DNA of 64,000 nt from Blastococcus sp. LR1 (GTDB taxonomy: Bacteria > Actinomycetota > Actinomycetes > Mycobacteriales > Geodermatophilaceae): the NCBI RefSeq assembly GCF_020166105.1, contig NZ_JAIUJY010000006.1, positions 248,001 to 312,000 on the forward strand, given 5' to 3'. The position numbers were made by a program, and so were the translations under genes. Below the pieces are notes generated by a model. That model did no database searches, was not told the DNA's origin, and worked only from the letters and a program-made list of their open reading frames with translations. Shown in pieces: positions 26,464 through 34,735 of the stretch; within the stretch, counting starts at the first letter, position 1; each line of letters opens with the position of its first letter.

Positions 26464-26479
26464 TCGAACAGTTGTTCGA
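26464..26479 (+). promoter_or_regulatory. Perfect LexA (SOS) box
   Basis: TCGAACAGTTGTTCGA matches the actinobacterial LexA operator TCGAAC-N4-GTTCGA with no mismatch, and the symmetry extends to 7+7 bases around a central GT. It ends 9 bp before a CACAAT -10-like box (26489-26494) and would cover the -35 region, the expected place for repression. Confidence 0.85.
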
Positions 26480-26500
26480 TCGATGGGGCACAATGGTGCG

Positions 26501-26869
26501 GTGGACGGGACGGTGCCGCCGGGGTGGCCGGAGCAGGTGCGTCCGCCCGGTGCGCCCGACTGGGAGCGGACCGCCGTCTCCTGGCTCTACGACCTCGTGC
26601 CGCCCGACTACCGGGCGCACCAGGTGCTCCGCCGCTATCCGGTCCTGCTCGCGCGCTTCGCCGCCGACCACGTCGCCGCCGGCCTGGAGGCCGCCCGCCG
26701 CGGCTGGCGGACGGTCCGGGTCGAGCTCGCCGACCAGCTCCCGGCCGAGGCCATCGAGGCCGCCATAGCCGCCTACGAGCGGGAGGGTGCCCGGCTGGCC
26801 GCCGCCGGTCGCGGTGTCGAGGTGGTCGGGGGCGCTCTGCGCGGCGAGCGGTGGGTGCCCCGGCTCTGA
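26501..26869 (+). CDS. Unassigned protein under a predicted LexA box
   Basis: 122-residue soluble protein (128 if the ATG at 26483 is used). It begins VDGTVPPGWPEQVRPPGAPD, then a helical core with DLVPPDYRAHQVLRRYPVLL and a C-terminal helix around PAEAIEAAIAAYEREGARL. I do not recognise the family, and there is no membrane segment, nuclease or DNA-binding motif. The GTG at 26501 is 6 bases after CACAAT, fitting a leaderless transcript; the ATG at 26483 would lie upstream of that start point. Predicted SOS regulation suggests a DNA-damage role, but the sequence alone does not show one. dxs follows 118 bp downstream. Confidence 0.75.
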   Translation: MDGTVPPGWPEQVRPPGAPDWERTAVSWLYDLVPPDYRAHQVLRRYPVLLARFAADHVAAGLEAARRGWRTVRVELADQLPAEAIEAAIAAYEREGARLAAAGRGVEVVGGALRGERWVPRL

Positions 26870-26987
26870 CCGGCGATGGTGCTCACACGGACCACGCTCA
26901 CCGGGGCCAGGTCGCCTTCCGCGTCTACAGTGAACCGGCGGCCTGCGTCCGGGTCGCGCCGCCCCTGAGAGAGGACACCGCCGCGCC

Positions 26988-28904
26988 GTGCCGATCCTGC
27001 GATCCCTCCGGGGCCCGGAGGACCTGCGTGCCCTCCCGGCCGAGCAGCTGCCCGCCCTCGCGGCGGAGATCCGCGACGCCCTGGTCACCAGCGTGGCGAA
27101 GACCGGCGGCCACCTCGGCCCCAACCTCGGCTGCGTCGAGCTGACCATCGCGCTGCACCGCGTGTTCGACTCCCCGCGGGAGCCGATCGTCTTCGACACC
27201 GGGCACCAGTCCTACGTGCACAAGATGCTCACCGGCCGCGTCGAGGGCTTCGAGCGGCTGCGTCAGCGCGGCGGGCTGTCGGGCTACCCGAGCCGCGCCG
27301 AGAGCGAGCACGACTGGGTCGAGAACAGCCACGCCTCCACCTCGCTGTCCTATGCCGACGGCCTGGCCAAGGCCTTCGCCGTCCGGGACGACAAGCGGCC
27401 GGTCGTGGCCGTGATCGGCGACGGCGCGCTCACCGGCGGCATGGCCTGGGAGGCGCTGAACAACATCGCCGCCGCCCAGGACCGGCCGGTCGTCATCGTC
27501 GTCAACGACAACGGTCGGTCGTACTCGCCGACCATCGGCGGCGTCGCCGATGCGCTGGCCACCCTGCGGCTGCGTCCGGGTTACGAGAACGCGTTGCTGC
27601 AGGTGCGCCAGGCCCTGCACAAGGCGCCCGTCGTGGGCTCCGCCCTCTACGACGCGCTGCACGCCATCAAGAAGGGCCTCAAGGACGTCCTGTCCCCGCA
27701 GGGCATGTTCGAGGACCTCGGCATGAAGTACGTCGGTCCGGTCGACGGGCACGACGTCGAGGTCATGGAGTCCGCGCTGCGCCGGGCCCGCTCCTTCGGC
27801 GGCCCGGTGATCGTGCACGCGGTGACCACGAAGGGCTTCGGCTACCCGCCGGCCGAGACCGACCAGATCGACGCCTGGCACGCCACCGGCGTCTTCGACC
27901 CCGACAGCGGCGCCAGCGTCGCCGCGGCCCGCGACTGGACGACGGCGTTCTCCGACGAGCTGGTGCGGATCGGGGCCGAGCGCTCCGACGTCGTGGCCAT
28001 CACCGCGGCGATGCTGCACCCGACCGGCCTGGCCGCCTTCGCCGAGCGGTTCCCGGAGCGGACCTTCGACGTCGGCATCGCCGAGCAGCACGCGCTGACC
28101 TCCGCGGCCGGTCTGGCCATGGGCGGCCTGCACCCCGTCGTCGCCGTCTACTCCACGTTCCTCAACCGGGCGTTCGACCAGCTGCTCATGGACGTCGCCC
28201 TGCACAAGCAGCCGGTGACCGTCGTCCTGGACCGGGCCGGCGTGACCGGTACCGACGGCGCCTCGCACAACGGCATGTGGGACCTGTCGATCCTGTCGGT
28301 GGTCCCGGGCATCCGCGTGGCCGCGCCCCGCGACGAGTCGACGCTGAGGGAGGCGCTGCGCGAATCGGTCGCCGTCACCGACGGGCCGACCGTCGTCCGC
28401 TTCCCGAAGGGCGCCCCGCCGGTCGACATCCCGGCACTGGAGCGGCGCGGTCCGGTCGACGTGCTGCGGAACGACGAGCGGCGCGACGTGCTGCTCGTCG
28501 CCGTCGGCTCGATGGTGCCGATGTGCCTCGCCGCCGCCGAGCGGGCCGCCGACCACGGCATCGGCGTCACCGTCGTCGACCCGCGGTGGGTGCTGCCCGT
28601 GGCGCCGCAGCTGCTGGACCTGGCTGCCGGCTACCGGCTCGTGGTGACCGTCGAGGACGGCGGCCGGGCCGGGGGAGTGGGCACCACCCTCACCCAGGCG
28701 CTGCAGGACCGCGGCGTCGACGTGCCCGTGCGGTCGATGGGGCTGCCGCAGCAGTTCTTCGACCACGGCAGCCGCGGCCAGGTGCTCGCCGACGCCGGGC
28801 TGACCGAGCAGGACGTCGCCCGCCGGATCGCCGAGTGGAGCTCGCGGCTCGTCGAGCGGACCGACAACCACGTCGTCGAGCCGGTGGACGGCGCCCAGCA
28901 GTAG
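26988..28904 (+). CDS. dxs: 1-deoxy-D-xylulose-5-phosphate synthase
   Basis: First enzyme of the MEP isoprenoid pathway: condenses pyruvate and glyceraldehyde-3-phosphate with thiamine diphosphate, and also feeds thiamine and pyridoxal synthesis. The 638-residue protein has [11 protein letters not shown] near the start and the TPP/Mg motif [16 protein letters not shown] (Asp145). The catalytic Glu366 is in [24 protein letters not shown] follows, and a C-terminal transketolase domain completes it. GTG at 26988 is preceded by GAGAGAGGAC. A TACAGT box at 26926-26931 could be its -10. Its TAG stop is 3 bp from repeat copy 7. Confidence 0.97.
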   Translation: MPILRSLRGPEDLRALPAEQLPALAAEIRDALVTSVAKTGGHLGPNLGCVELTIALHRVFDSPREPIVFDTGHQSYVHKMLTGRVEGFERLRQRGGLSGYPSRAESEHDWVENSHASTSLSYADGLAKAFAVRDDKRPVVAVIGDGALTGGMAWEALNNIAAAQDRPVVIVVNDNGRSYSPTIGGVADALATLRLRPGYENALLQVRQALHKAPVVGSALYDALHAIKKGLKDVLSPQGMFEDLGMKYVGPVDGHDVEVMESALRRARSFGGPVIVHAVTTKGFGYPPAETDQIDAWHATGVFDPDSGASVAAARDWTTAFSDELVRIGAERSDVVAITAAMLHPTGLAAFAERFPERTFDVGIAEQHALTSAAGLAMGGLHPVVAVYSTFLNRAFDQLLMDVALHKQPVTVVLDRAGVTGTDGASHNGMWDLSILSVVPGIRVAAPRDESTLREALRESVAVTDGPTVVRFPKGAPPVDIPALERRGPVDVLRNDERRDVLLVAVGSMVPMCLAAAERAADHGIGVTVVDPRWVLPVAPQLLDLAAGYRLVVTVEDGGRAGGVGTTLTQALQDRGVDVPVRSMGLPQQFFDHGSRGQVLADAGLTEQDVARRIAEWSSRLVERTDNHVVEPVDGAQQ

Positions 28905-28907
28905 GAG

Positions 28908-28963
28908 AAGGACCCCGTCGCCCCCACCACCCACAGGCTCGTGGTGGGCCCTGCGACGGGGTC
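28908..28963 (+). repeat. Dispersed two-stem hairpin repeat, copy 7
   Basis: 3 bp after the dxs stop. Outer stem CCCCGTCGC / GCGACGGGG, same as copy 2; perfect 8-bp inner stem CCCACCAC / GTGGTGGG. The next gene starts 27 bp later on the same strand. Confidence 0.88.
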
Positions 28964-28990
28964 GGTTCCATCGCCTCACCAGGAGTTCCA

Positions 28991-29272
28991 GTGATCATCG
29001 CGGAGATCCAGGTGGCACCGTCGCCTCCTGGCACTGACGAGGACCCGCACGCGCACGTGGAGGCGGCGATCGCCGTTCTCCAGGCGTCGGGGTTGCGCTA
29101 CGAGGTCGGGGCGCTCGGCACCACGCTCGAGGGCGAGGCCGACGAGGTGTGGGCGACGCTGCGAGCCGCGCACGAGGCGATGCTCGCCGCCGGCGCGAAC
29201 GCGGGCCTCTCCCACATCAAGGTCGCCTCGGTGAACCGCACCATGGACAGCCTCACCGCCAAGTTCCGCTGA
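28991..29272 (+). CDS. MTH1187-family thiamine-binding protein
   Basis: 93-residue protein of the MTH1187/YkoF-like (DUF77) fold. IIAEIQVAPSPPG at the N-terminus is followed by VEAAIAVLQASGLRYEVGALGTTLEGEADEV and a terminal HIKVASVNRTMDSL. The family binds thiamine or related pyrimidines and forms homo-oligomers. Placement directly after dxs, a thiamine-diphosphate enzyme, fits but does not prove that ligand. GTG at 28991 has AGGAG with 5-base spacing. Confidence 0.88.
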   Translation: MIIAEIQVAPSPPGTDEDPHAHVEAAIAVLQASGLRYEVGALGTTLEGEADEVWATLRAAHEAMLAAGANAGLSHIKVASVNRTMDSLTAKFR

Positions 29273-29355
29273 CGGGCTGCGGGCCCGGTCAGCCTCGGTC
29301 GTCGCGTACGCGTACCCGTCGCAACCATCGGGTTCCCGCGACCAGCCCGCGTCAG
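29269..29355. terminator. Stop-spanning inverted repeat between convergent genes
   Basis: CTGACGGGCTG (29269-29279) pairs with CAGCCCGCGTCAG (29343-29355) with a 2-base bulge. Each arm contains the stop codon of one of the two convergent genes. The 63-base loop is long, so termination function is uncertain. Confidence 0.4.
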
Positions 29356-29759
29356 TCCGCCATGCGCATGTCCACCCACGTGTCGTCCTCCGACGTCGTC
29401 GTTCCCAGCACCGTTCGTCCGCGTCCATCGGTGAGGTGCAGGTCGACGGGCAGCGCGCGGGCCTGCCAGCGGTACATCGCGGGGCAGGCGCGGTAGAGCG
29501 TGCGTGCGACGTCATCGTCGTAGCGATACGTGCGGACGACGGATGGTGGCGCCCAGTCGGGGATCTCGGACCCCGGCCATGAGCGCGACTCCACCCGCCG
29601 GAGGAGCGCGTCACCCAGCGCCTCGGCGAGCGCCTCGGCCGCGGGCGTCGGGTCCGCGTCGTCCTGCACCAGCCCGACCGTCCGCGCCCTCGGCGTCAGG
29701 GCGAGCAGCAACTCGAGGAAGGCCGGCCCGCGCACCTCGTCGCGGAACGTCAGGGTCAC
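29352..29759 (-). CDS. Protein of unknown function
   Basis: 135-residue protein that I do not recognise. The composition is balanced and codon use is like the neighbours. It has an alpha/beta look: MTLTFRDEVRGPAFLELLLALTPRARTVGLVQDD, then a long helix region, RTYRYDDDVARTLYRACPAMYRW, and a C-terminal strand pair LPVDLHLTDGRGRTVLGT. There is no signal peptide. GTG at 29759 has no clear ribosome-binding site. It converges on the thiamine-binding protein gene. Confidence 0.65.
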   Translation of the reverse strand: MTLTFRDEVRGPAFLELLLALTPRARTVGLVQDDADPTPAAEALAEALGDALLRRVESRSWPGSEIPDWAPPSVVRTYRYDDDVARTLYRACPAMYRWQARALPVDLHLTDGRGRTVLGTTTSEDDTWVDMRMAD

Positions 29760-29804
29760 GCGCCGATCGTGTCAGTTCGGAGGGCCGGCATGTGCGAGGG
29801 CAAC

Positions 29805-29868
29805 GGTGCCGCGGTGCGGGCGCGAGTGCCGCGCTGCAGGGCAGCACTGGCACCCACACCGCGGCTCC
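29805..29868 (+). repeat. 64-bp hairpin repeat, unit A
   Basis: Begins GGTGCCGCGGTGCGGGCGCG and ends in a near-complementary arm CACCGCGGCTCC. Nested arms GTGCCGC and GGGCGC are also paired. About 80 percent identical to unit B, 131 bp further on. Confidence 0.8.
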
Positions 29869-29935
29869 CGCCGCGGATGACGGAGTGCGCCGTCTGTGGG
29901 TGGTCCGCCGGCCTCACTCCCATCTGGCCGCGGCC

Positions 29936-29999
29936 GGTGCCGCGGTACGGGCGCGAGTGCCGCGCTGCGGGGCGGCACCGGCGCCCACGCTGCGGCACC
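29936..29999 (+). repeat. 64-bp hairpin repeat, unit B
   Basis: Same orientation and length as unit A. Outer arms GGTGCCGC / GCGGCACC, middle arms GGGCGC / GCGCCC and inner arms GTGCCGC / GCGGCAC are all perfect, giving a REP-like long hairpin. Confidence 0.8.
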
Positions 30000-30016
30000 C
30001 GCGGTCCCCGGAACGA

Positions 30017-30060
30017 CGAACGGCCCGGCTCCCTCCACGCTGAGGGGGCCGGGCCGTTCG
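30017..30060 (-). terminator. fadB terminator
   Basis: 19-bp stem (30017-30035 with 30042-30060, left arm CGAACGGCCCGGCTCCCTC) with one T-G pair and a 6-base loop, 9 bp beyond the fadB stop. Confidence 0.8.
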
Positions 30061-30069
30061 GGTTCGGGA

Positions 30070-32154
30070 TCAGGCGGGGAGCGAAGCCACGCCCTGCGGC
30101 AGGAACCGGGAGCCGGTCACCCGCTCGGAGACGCCGGTCCGGTCCAGGTAGGCGGTGATGCCGCCCAGCCAGAACGGCCAGCCCGCGCCGAGGATCATGC
30201 ACAGGTCGATGTCCTGCGCGGCCTGCACGACGCCCTCGTCGAGCATCAGCCGGATCTCCTGCGCCAGCGCCTCGACCGCGCGGTCGTGCACCTGCTCCGC
30301 GGTGAGCGGGGAGTCGCCGGTGAACGCCTCGGCCAGCTCGGGGTCGACGACGCCCGGCTCGGTGAAGACGCTCGCCTTGCCCAGCTCGACGATCCGCTTG
30401 AGACCCTCGCCGACGGCGAACCGGTCGGGGAACGCCTCGTGCATGCGCTCGGCCACGTGCAGCGCCACCGCGGGGCCGACGAGCGAGAGCAGCTCGAACG
30501 GCGTCATCGGCAGGCCCAGCGGGTCGAGGGCGCGCTCGGCGACCTCCACCGGCGTGCCCTGCTCCACGGCTGCGGTGACCTCACCGAGGAAGCGGGTGAG
30601 GAGGCGGTTGACCACGAACGCCGGGGCGTCCGCGACCAGCACGCAGCTCTTCTTCAGCGACTTGCCGACGGCGAAGGCGGTGGCCAGCGACGCGTCGTCG
30701 GTCTGCTCGGCACGGACGACCTCCAGCAGCGGGAGGACGGCGACCGGGTTGAAGAAGTGCAGGCCGACCACGCGCTCGGGGTGCTGGAGCTTGGAGGCCA
30801 TCTCGGTCACCGACAGCGCCGAGGTGTTGGTCGCCAGGACGCACTCGGGGGAGACGATCGCCTCCACCTCGGCGAACACCTGCTGCTTGACCGACATCTC
30901 CTCGAACACGGCCTCGATGACGAGGTCGGCGTCGGCGAAGACGTCCTTGGACAGCGAGCCGGTGACCAGGGCCTTGAGCTGGTTGAGCTTGTCCTGGTTC
31001 AGTCGGCCACGCAGGGCCAGCTTGTCCAGCTCGCCGTGCACGTAGGCCACGCCCTTGTCCACGCGGGCCTGGTCGATGTCGGTCAGCACGACCGGCACCT
31101 TCAGCTGCCGCACGAACAGCATCGCCAGCTGCGAGGCCATCAGCCCGGCGCCCACGACGCCGACCTTGCTGACCTTGCGGGCCAGCTTCCTGTCCGGCGC
31201 GCCGGCCGGCCGCTTGGCCCGCTTGTTCACCAGGTCGAAGGAGTAGAGCGAGGCCCGCAGCGGGTCGCTCATCAGCAGCTCGGTGAGCGCGTCGTCCTCG
31301 GCGGCGGTGCCGGTGGTGAAGGCCTCGCCGTCCACGCCGGCCTTCGCCAGCTCCAGCAGGTCCACCGAGCGCACGGCGCCGGGGGAGGCGTTCCGGGTAC
31401 GGGCTGTGACGACGCCGCGGGCGCGCGCGATCGCGTCGTCCCACGCCGAGCGGTCCACCTCGGGGCGGTCGACCGACACCGAGCCGCCGAGCACGCCGAC
31501 GGCCCACTCGAGCGAGCGCTCGAGGAAGTCGGCCGGCTCGAAGAGCGCGTCGGCGATGCCGAGCGACGCTGCCTTCGGCGCCGGCGTCATCTTGTTCTGC
31601 GCCAGGGCGTTCTCGACGATCACCGTGACGGCGGCGTCGATGCCGATCAGGTTCGGCAGCAGCTGCGTGCCGCCCCAGCCGGGGACCAGCCCGAGGAACG
31701 CCTCGGGGAAGCCGACGGCCGCGCCGCCGCTCATGGTGCGGTAGTGGCAGTGCAGCGCCAGCTCCAGGCCACCACCGAGGGCCACGCCGTTGACGAAGGC
31801 GAACGTCGGGACCGACGAGTCCTTCAGCCGGCGGAACACCCGGTGGCCGGTCCCGGCGATCTCGCGGGCGGCCGACTCGTCGGTCACCGAGGGAACGCCG
31901 GAGAGGTCCGCGCCGACGGCGAAGATGAACGGCTTGCCGGTCACGCCGATCGCCGCGGGGGCGGGGGAGTGTGCGGCGATCTCGTCCAGCGCGGCGTCCA
32001 GCGAGGCCAGCCCGCCGGGGCCGAACGTCGACGGACGGGTGTGGTCGTGCCCGTTGTCGATGGTGATCAGCGCGAACTCGCCGGAGAGCCCCGGCAGGTT
32101 CAGGAACCGGACCTTGGCCTCGGTCACGACCTCGTTCTCGAAGACAGCAGTCAC
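30070..32154 (-). CDS. fadB: FadB-type enoyl-CoA hydratase / 3-hydroxyacyl-CoA dehydrogenase
   Basis: Multifunctional beta-oxidation subunit, 694 residues. The N-terminal crotonase domain hydrates enoyl-CoA (NGVALGGGLELALHCHYR and GFPEAFLGLVPGWGGTQLLP). The central NAD-binding domain of 3-hydroxyacyl-CoA dehydrogenase has VGVVGAGLMASQLA near residue 333, and FFNPVAVLPLLEVVR follows. A C-terminal dehydrogenase dimerisation part ends the protein. GTG at 32154 overlaps the TGA of fadA by 4 bases, so the two subunits are translationally coupled. A 19-bp terminator follows. Confidence 0.93.
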   Translation of the reverse strand: MTAVFENEVVTEAKVRFLNLPGLSGEFALITIDNGHDHTRPSTFGPGGLASLDAALDEIAAHSPAPAAIGVTGKPFIFAVGADLSGVPSVTDESAAREIAGTGHRVFRRLKDSSVPTFAFVNGVALGGGLELALHCHYRTMSGGAAVGFPEAFLGLVPGWGGTQLLPNLIGIDAAVTVIVENALAQNKMTPAPKAASLGIADALFEPADFLERSLEWAVGVLGGSVSVDRPEVDRSAWDDAIARARGVVTARTRNASPGAVRSVDLLELAKAGVDGEAFTTGTAAEDDALTELLMSDPLRASLYSFDLVNKRAKRPAGAPDRKLARKVSKVGVVGAGLMASQLAMLFVRQLKVPVVLTDIDQARVDKGVAYVHGELDKLALRGRLNQDKLNQLKALVTGSLSKDVFADADLVIEAVFEEMSVKQQVFAEVEAIVSPECVLATNTSALSVTEMASKLQHPERVVGLHFFNPVAVLPLLEVVRAEQTDDASLATAFAVGKSLKKSCVLVADAPAFVVNRLLTRFLGEVTAAVEQGTPVEVAERALDPLGLPMTPFELLSLVGPAVALHVAERMHEAFPDRFAVGEGLKRIVELGKASVFTEPGVVDPELAEAFTGDSPLTAEQVHDRAVEALAQEIRLMLDEGVVQAAQDIDLCMILGAGWPFWLGGITAYLDRTGVSERVTGSRFLPQGVASLPA

Positions 32155-33356
32155 TTCGCCGCCCCTTCCCAGTTGGGGTTCTCCCAGATCACGGTGGCGC
32201 CCATGCCGAGGCCGACGCACATGGCGGTGAGGCCGTAGCGGACGTCGGGGCGCTCGGCGAACTGCCGCGAGAGCTGGGTCATCAGGCGGACGCCGGAGGA
32301 GGCCAGCGGGTGGCCGACGGCGATGGCGCCGCCCCACATGTTGACGCGCTCGTCGTCGTCGGCGATGCCGAAGTGGTCGAGGAACGCCAGCACCTGGATG
32401 GCGAAGGCCTCGTTCAGCTCGAACAGGCCGATGTCCTCGATGGTCAGCCCGGTGCGGGCCAGTGCCCGCTCCGTGGAGGGGACCGGGCCGATGCCCATGA
32501 CCTCGGGCTCGACGCCGACGAAGCCGTAGCCGACCAGGCGCATGCCGATGTTCAGGCCGAGCTCCTCGGCGACGTCCTCGGCGGCCAGCAGGCAGCTGGT
32601 CGCGCCGTCGTTGAGACCGGCGGCGTTACCGGCGGTCACGTTGCCGTGCGGGCGGAACGGCGTCTTCAGCGTGCCCAGGCCCTCGAGGGTGGTCTGCGGC
32701 CGCGGCGGCTCGTCGACGGTCGCGACGCCCCAGCCGTTCTCCGCCGAGCGGGTCGCCATGGTGACCAGCTCCGGGCCGATCTTGCCGTTGGCGAGCGCCT
32801 TGGCGTACTTCTGCTGGCTGGCCAGCGCGAACGCGTCGGCGCGCTCCTTGGTCAGGTGCGGGAACCGGTCGTGCAGGTTCTCCGCGGTGGAGCCCATGAC
32901 CAGCGCGGAGGGGTCCACCAGCTTCTCGCTGATGATCCGCGGGTTGGGGTCCACGCCCTCGCCCATGGGGTGGTTGCCCATGTGCTCGACACCGCCGGCG
33001 ATGGCGACGTCGTAGGCACCGAAGGCGATGCCCGATGCGGTGGTGGTCACCGCGGTCATGGCGCCGGCGCACATGCGGTCGATGGAGTAACCGGGAACGG
33101 ACTTCGGCAGCCCGGCGAGCAGCGCCGCGGTGCGGCCCAGGGTCAGGCCCTGGTCGCCGATCTGGGTCGTGGCGGCGATGGCCACCTCGTCGACCCGGTC
33201 GGCGGGCAGCTCGGGGTTCCGGCGCAGCAGCTCGCGGATGCAGCGGACGACGAGGTCGTCGGCGCGCGTCTCGGCGTAGATGCCCTTGGGGCCGGCCTTG
33301 CCGAAGGGAGTGCGTACGCCGTCGACGAAGACGACCTCACGCAGCGAGCGGGACAT
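32151..33356 (-). CDS. fadA: Acetyl-CoA C-acyltransferase (3-ketoacyl-CoA thiolase)
   Basis: Thiolase completing beta-oxidation by cleaving 3-ketoacyl-CoA to acetyl-CoA, 401 residues. It has the nucleophile Cys96 in SIDRMCAGAMTAV and the His of GHPLASSGVRLM. The C-terminal Cys is in AMCVGLGMGATVIWE. The ATG at 33356 is preceded by GGAGG and begins MSRSLREVVFVDGVRTPFGK. The open frame extends 26 codons upstream without similarity. It forms an operon with fadB. A 16-bp palindrome lies about 50 bp upstream (33408-33423). Confidence 0.94.
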   Translation of the reverse strand: MSRSLREVVFVDGVRTPFGKAGPKGIYAETRADDLVVRCIRELLRRNPELPADRVDEVAIAATTQIGDQGLTLGRTAALLAGLPKSVPGYSIDRMCAGAMTAVTTTASGIAFGAYDVAIAGGVEHMGNHPMGEGVDPNPRIISEKLVDPSALVMGSTAENLHDRFPHLTKERADAFALASQQKYAKALANGKIGPELVTMATRSAENGWGVATVDEPPRPQTTLEGLGTLKTPFRPHGNVTAGNAAGLNDGATSCLLAAEDVAEELGLNIGMRLVGYGFVGVEPEVMGIGPVPSTERALARTGLTIEDIGLFELNEAFAIQVLAFLDHFGIADDDERVNMWGGAIAVGHPLASSGVRLMTQLSRQFAERPDVRYGLTAMCVGLGMGATVIWENPNWEGAAK

Positions 33357-33407
33357 GAGACCTCCGCAGGATTCGTAGCCGGCCCGGCAGGGTCCGGCGA
33401 GCTCCAA

Positions 33408-33423
33408 GTTACCCGTCGGTAAC
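33408..33423. promoter_or_regulatory. Candidate TetR-type operator before fadA
   Basis: GTTACCCGTCGGTAAC: perfect 6-base arms GTTACC/GGTAAC around a 4-base centre, in the divergent region between fadA and the sugar importer. The form is typical of TetR-family operators of fatty-acid genes. No regulator gene is adjacent. Confidence 0.5.
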
Positions 33424-33576
33424 CGCGCGGCCAAGCATGGGACCGCCCCCGTTCGGGGGGCTTCCGGTCACGGTCCGGCAACGGGGACCGGGGGCGGTTG
33501 CGGCTTCGGCGGGACGGCGCGCAAGATGTGCCGCTGGAATTTCTCTGTAACCCCAACGAAATGGCAGGTCACCCTG

Positions 33577-34662
33577 ATGGCGCGACGGCGCGCAGTGACG
33601 ACGGCTCTCGCCGCCGGTCTGGTGTTCGGTCTGGCCGCGTGCGGCGGCGACTCGGGCAGCGGCGGCGGCGGCGAAGGCGGCAGCAACGCCGAGGGCAAGG
33701 TCGGCGTGATCCTCCCCGACACCGAGTCCTCGGTCCGCTGGGAGAGCTTCGACCGCCCCTACCTCGAGGAAGCCTTCGAGGAGGCCGGCGTCGAGGCCGT
33801 GATCCAGAACGCCGAGGGCGACGCCCAGCGGCAGGCCACCATCGCCGAGCAGATGATCACCGAGGGCGTCACCGTCCTGGCGATCGTCAACCTGGACTCC
33901 GCCTCGGGCGCGCAGATCCAGGAGAAGGCCGCGGCCGAGGGCGTGCGCACCATCGACTACGACCGGCTCACGCTGGGCGGGTCGGCGGAGTACTACGTCT
34001 CCTTCGACAACACCGAGGTCGGCCGCCTGCAGGGCCAGGGTCTCGCGCAGTGCCTCGGCGACGAGCCGGCGAACATCGCCTTCCTCAACGGCTCGCCCGA
34101 CGACAACAACGCCACGCTCTTCTCCAGCGGCGCCCACGAGGTGCTCGACGAGATGACGCAGTACACCCAGGTGGCCGAGCAGGCCGTCCCCGAGTGGGAC
34201 AACCAGGAGGCTGCGACGATCTTCGAGCAGCTGTACACCCAGGCGGGCGGCAACATCCAGGGTGTCCTGGCCGCCAACGACGGCCTCGCCAACTCGGTCA
34301 TCCAGATCCTGGGCCGCAGCAACGCCGCGGGCGCCAACAACGTGACCGGTCAGGACGCCACGGTGGAGGGTCTGCAGAACATCCTCGCCGGCGACCAGTG
34401 CATGACGGTCTACAAGCCGATCCGTGAGGAGGCCACGGCGCTCGCCGAGCTGGCCATCGCCCTGATCAACGACGAGGAGCCCGAGACCACGGGCAGCGTG
34501 GAGGACGTCGAGGGCGACCGCGAGGTCCCGTCGGTCCTGCTGACCCCGATCTCGATCTTCCGGGACAACGTCAAGGACGTCGTCGACGACGAGTTCGTCA
34601 CCGCCGAGGAGCTGTGCACCGGCGAGTTCGCCGCCGCCTGCACCGAGCTCGGCATCAAGTAA
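33577..34662 (+). CDS. Sugar ABC transporter substrate-binding lipoprotein (XylF-like)
   Basis: Extracellular lipid-anchored sugar receptor, 361 residues. The signal peptide has the lipobox LAAC. The mature protein has a periplasmic-binding type 1 fold: KVGVILPDTESSVRWESFD, then VNLDSASGAQIQEKAAAEGV and IDYDRLTLGGSAEYYVSFDN. These segments parallel Escherichia coli XylF (YDRM, YISFDNEKVG), so a pentose ligand is plausible but untested. ATG at 33577 is chosen over 33526 because it begins the signal peptide. A strong hairpin separates it from the ATPase gene. Confidence 0.9.
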   Translation: MARRRAVTTALAAGLVFGLAACGGDSGSGGGGEGGSNAEGKVGVILPDTESSVRWESFDRPYLEEAFEEAGVEAVIQNAEGDAQRQATIAEQMITEGVTVLAIVNLDSASGAQIQEKAAAEGVRTIDYDRLTLGGSAEYYVSFDNTEVGRLQGQGLAQCLGDEPANIAFLNGSPDDNNATLFSSGAHEVLDEMTQYTQVAEQAVPEWDNQEAATIFEQLYTQAGGNIQGVLAANDGLANSVIQILGRSNAAGANNVTGQDATVEGLQNILAGDQCMTVYKPIREEATALAELAIALINDEEPETTGSVEDVEGDREVPSVLLTPISIFRDNVKDVVDDEFVTAEELCTGEFAAACTELGIK

Positions 34663-34672
34663 TCCCCTGCAG

Positions 34673-34706
34673 TCGGGGCGCCCTCCGCATCCGGAGGGCG
34701 CCCCGA
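34673..34706 (+). terminator. Intercistronic hairpin between receptor and ATPase genes
   Basis: Perfect 15-bp stem (left arm tcggggcgccctccg, 34673-34687; right arm 34692-34706) with a 4-base loop, 30 bp before the ATPase start. Likely a partial terminator or 3' stabiliser that keeps receptor mRNA in excess. Confidence 0.75.
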
Positions 34707-34735
34707 TCCGCACGTCCCTCCAGAGAGGAAGCCTC

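Larger units (their letters stand above)
29760..30069. other. Intergenic region with paired hairpin repeats
   Basis: 310 bp between two minus-strand genes. It holds two 64-bp hairpin repeats in direct orientation (29805-29868, 29936-29999) and the fadB terminator (30017-30060). No gene is supported here. Confidence 0.7.
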
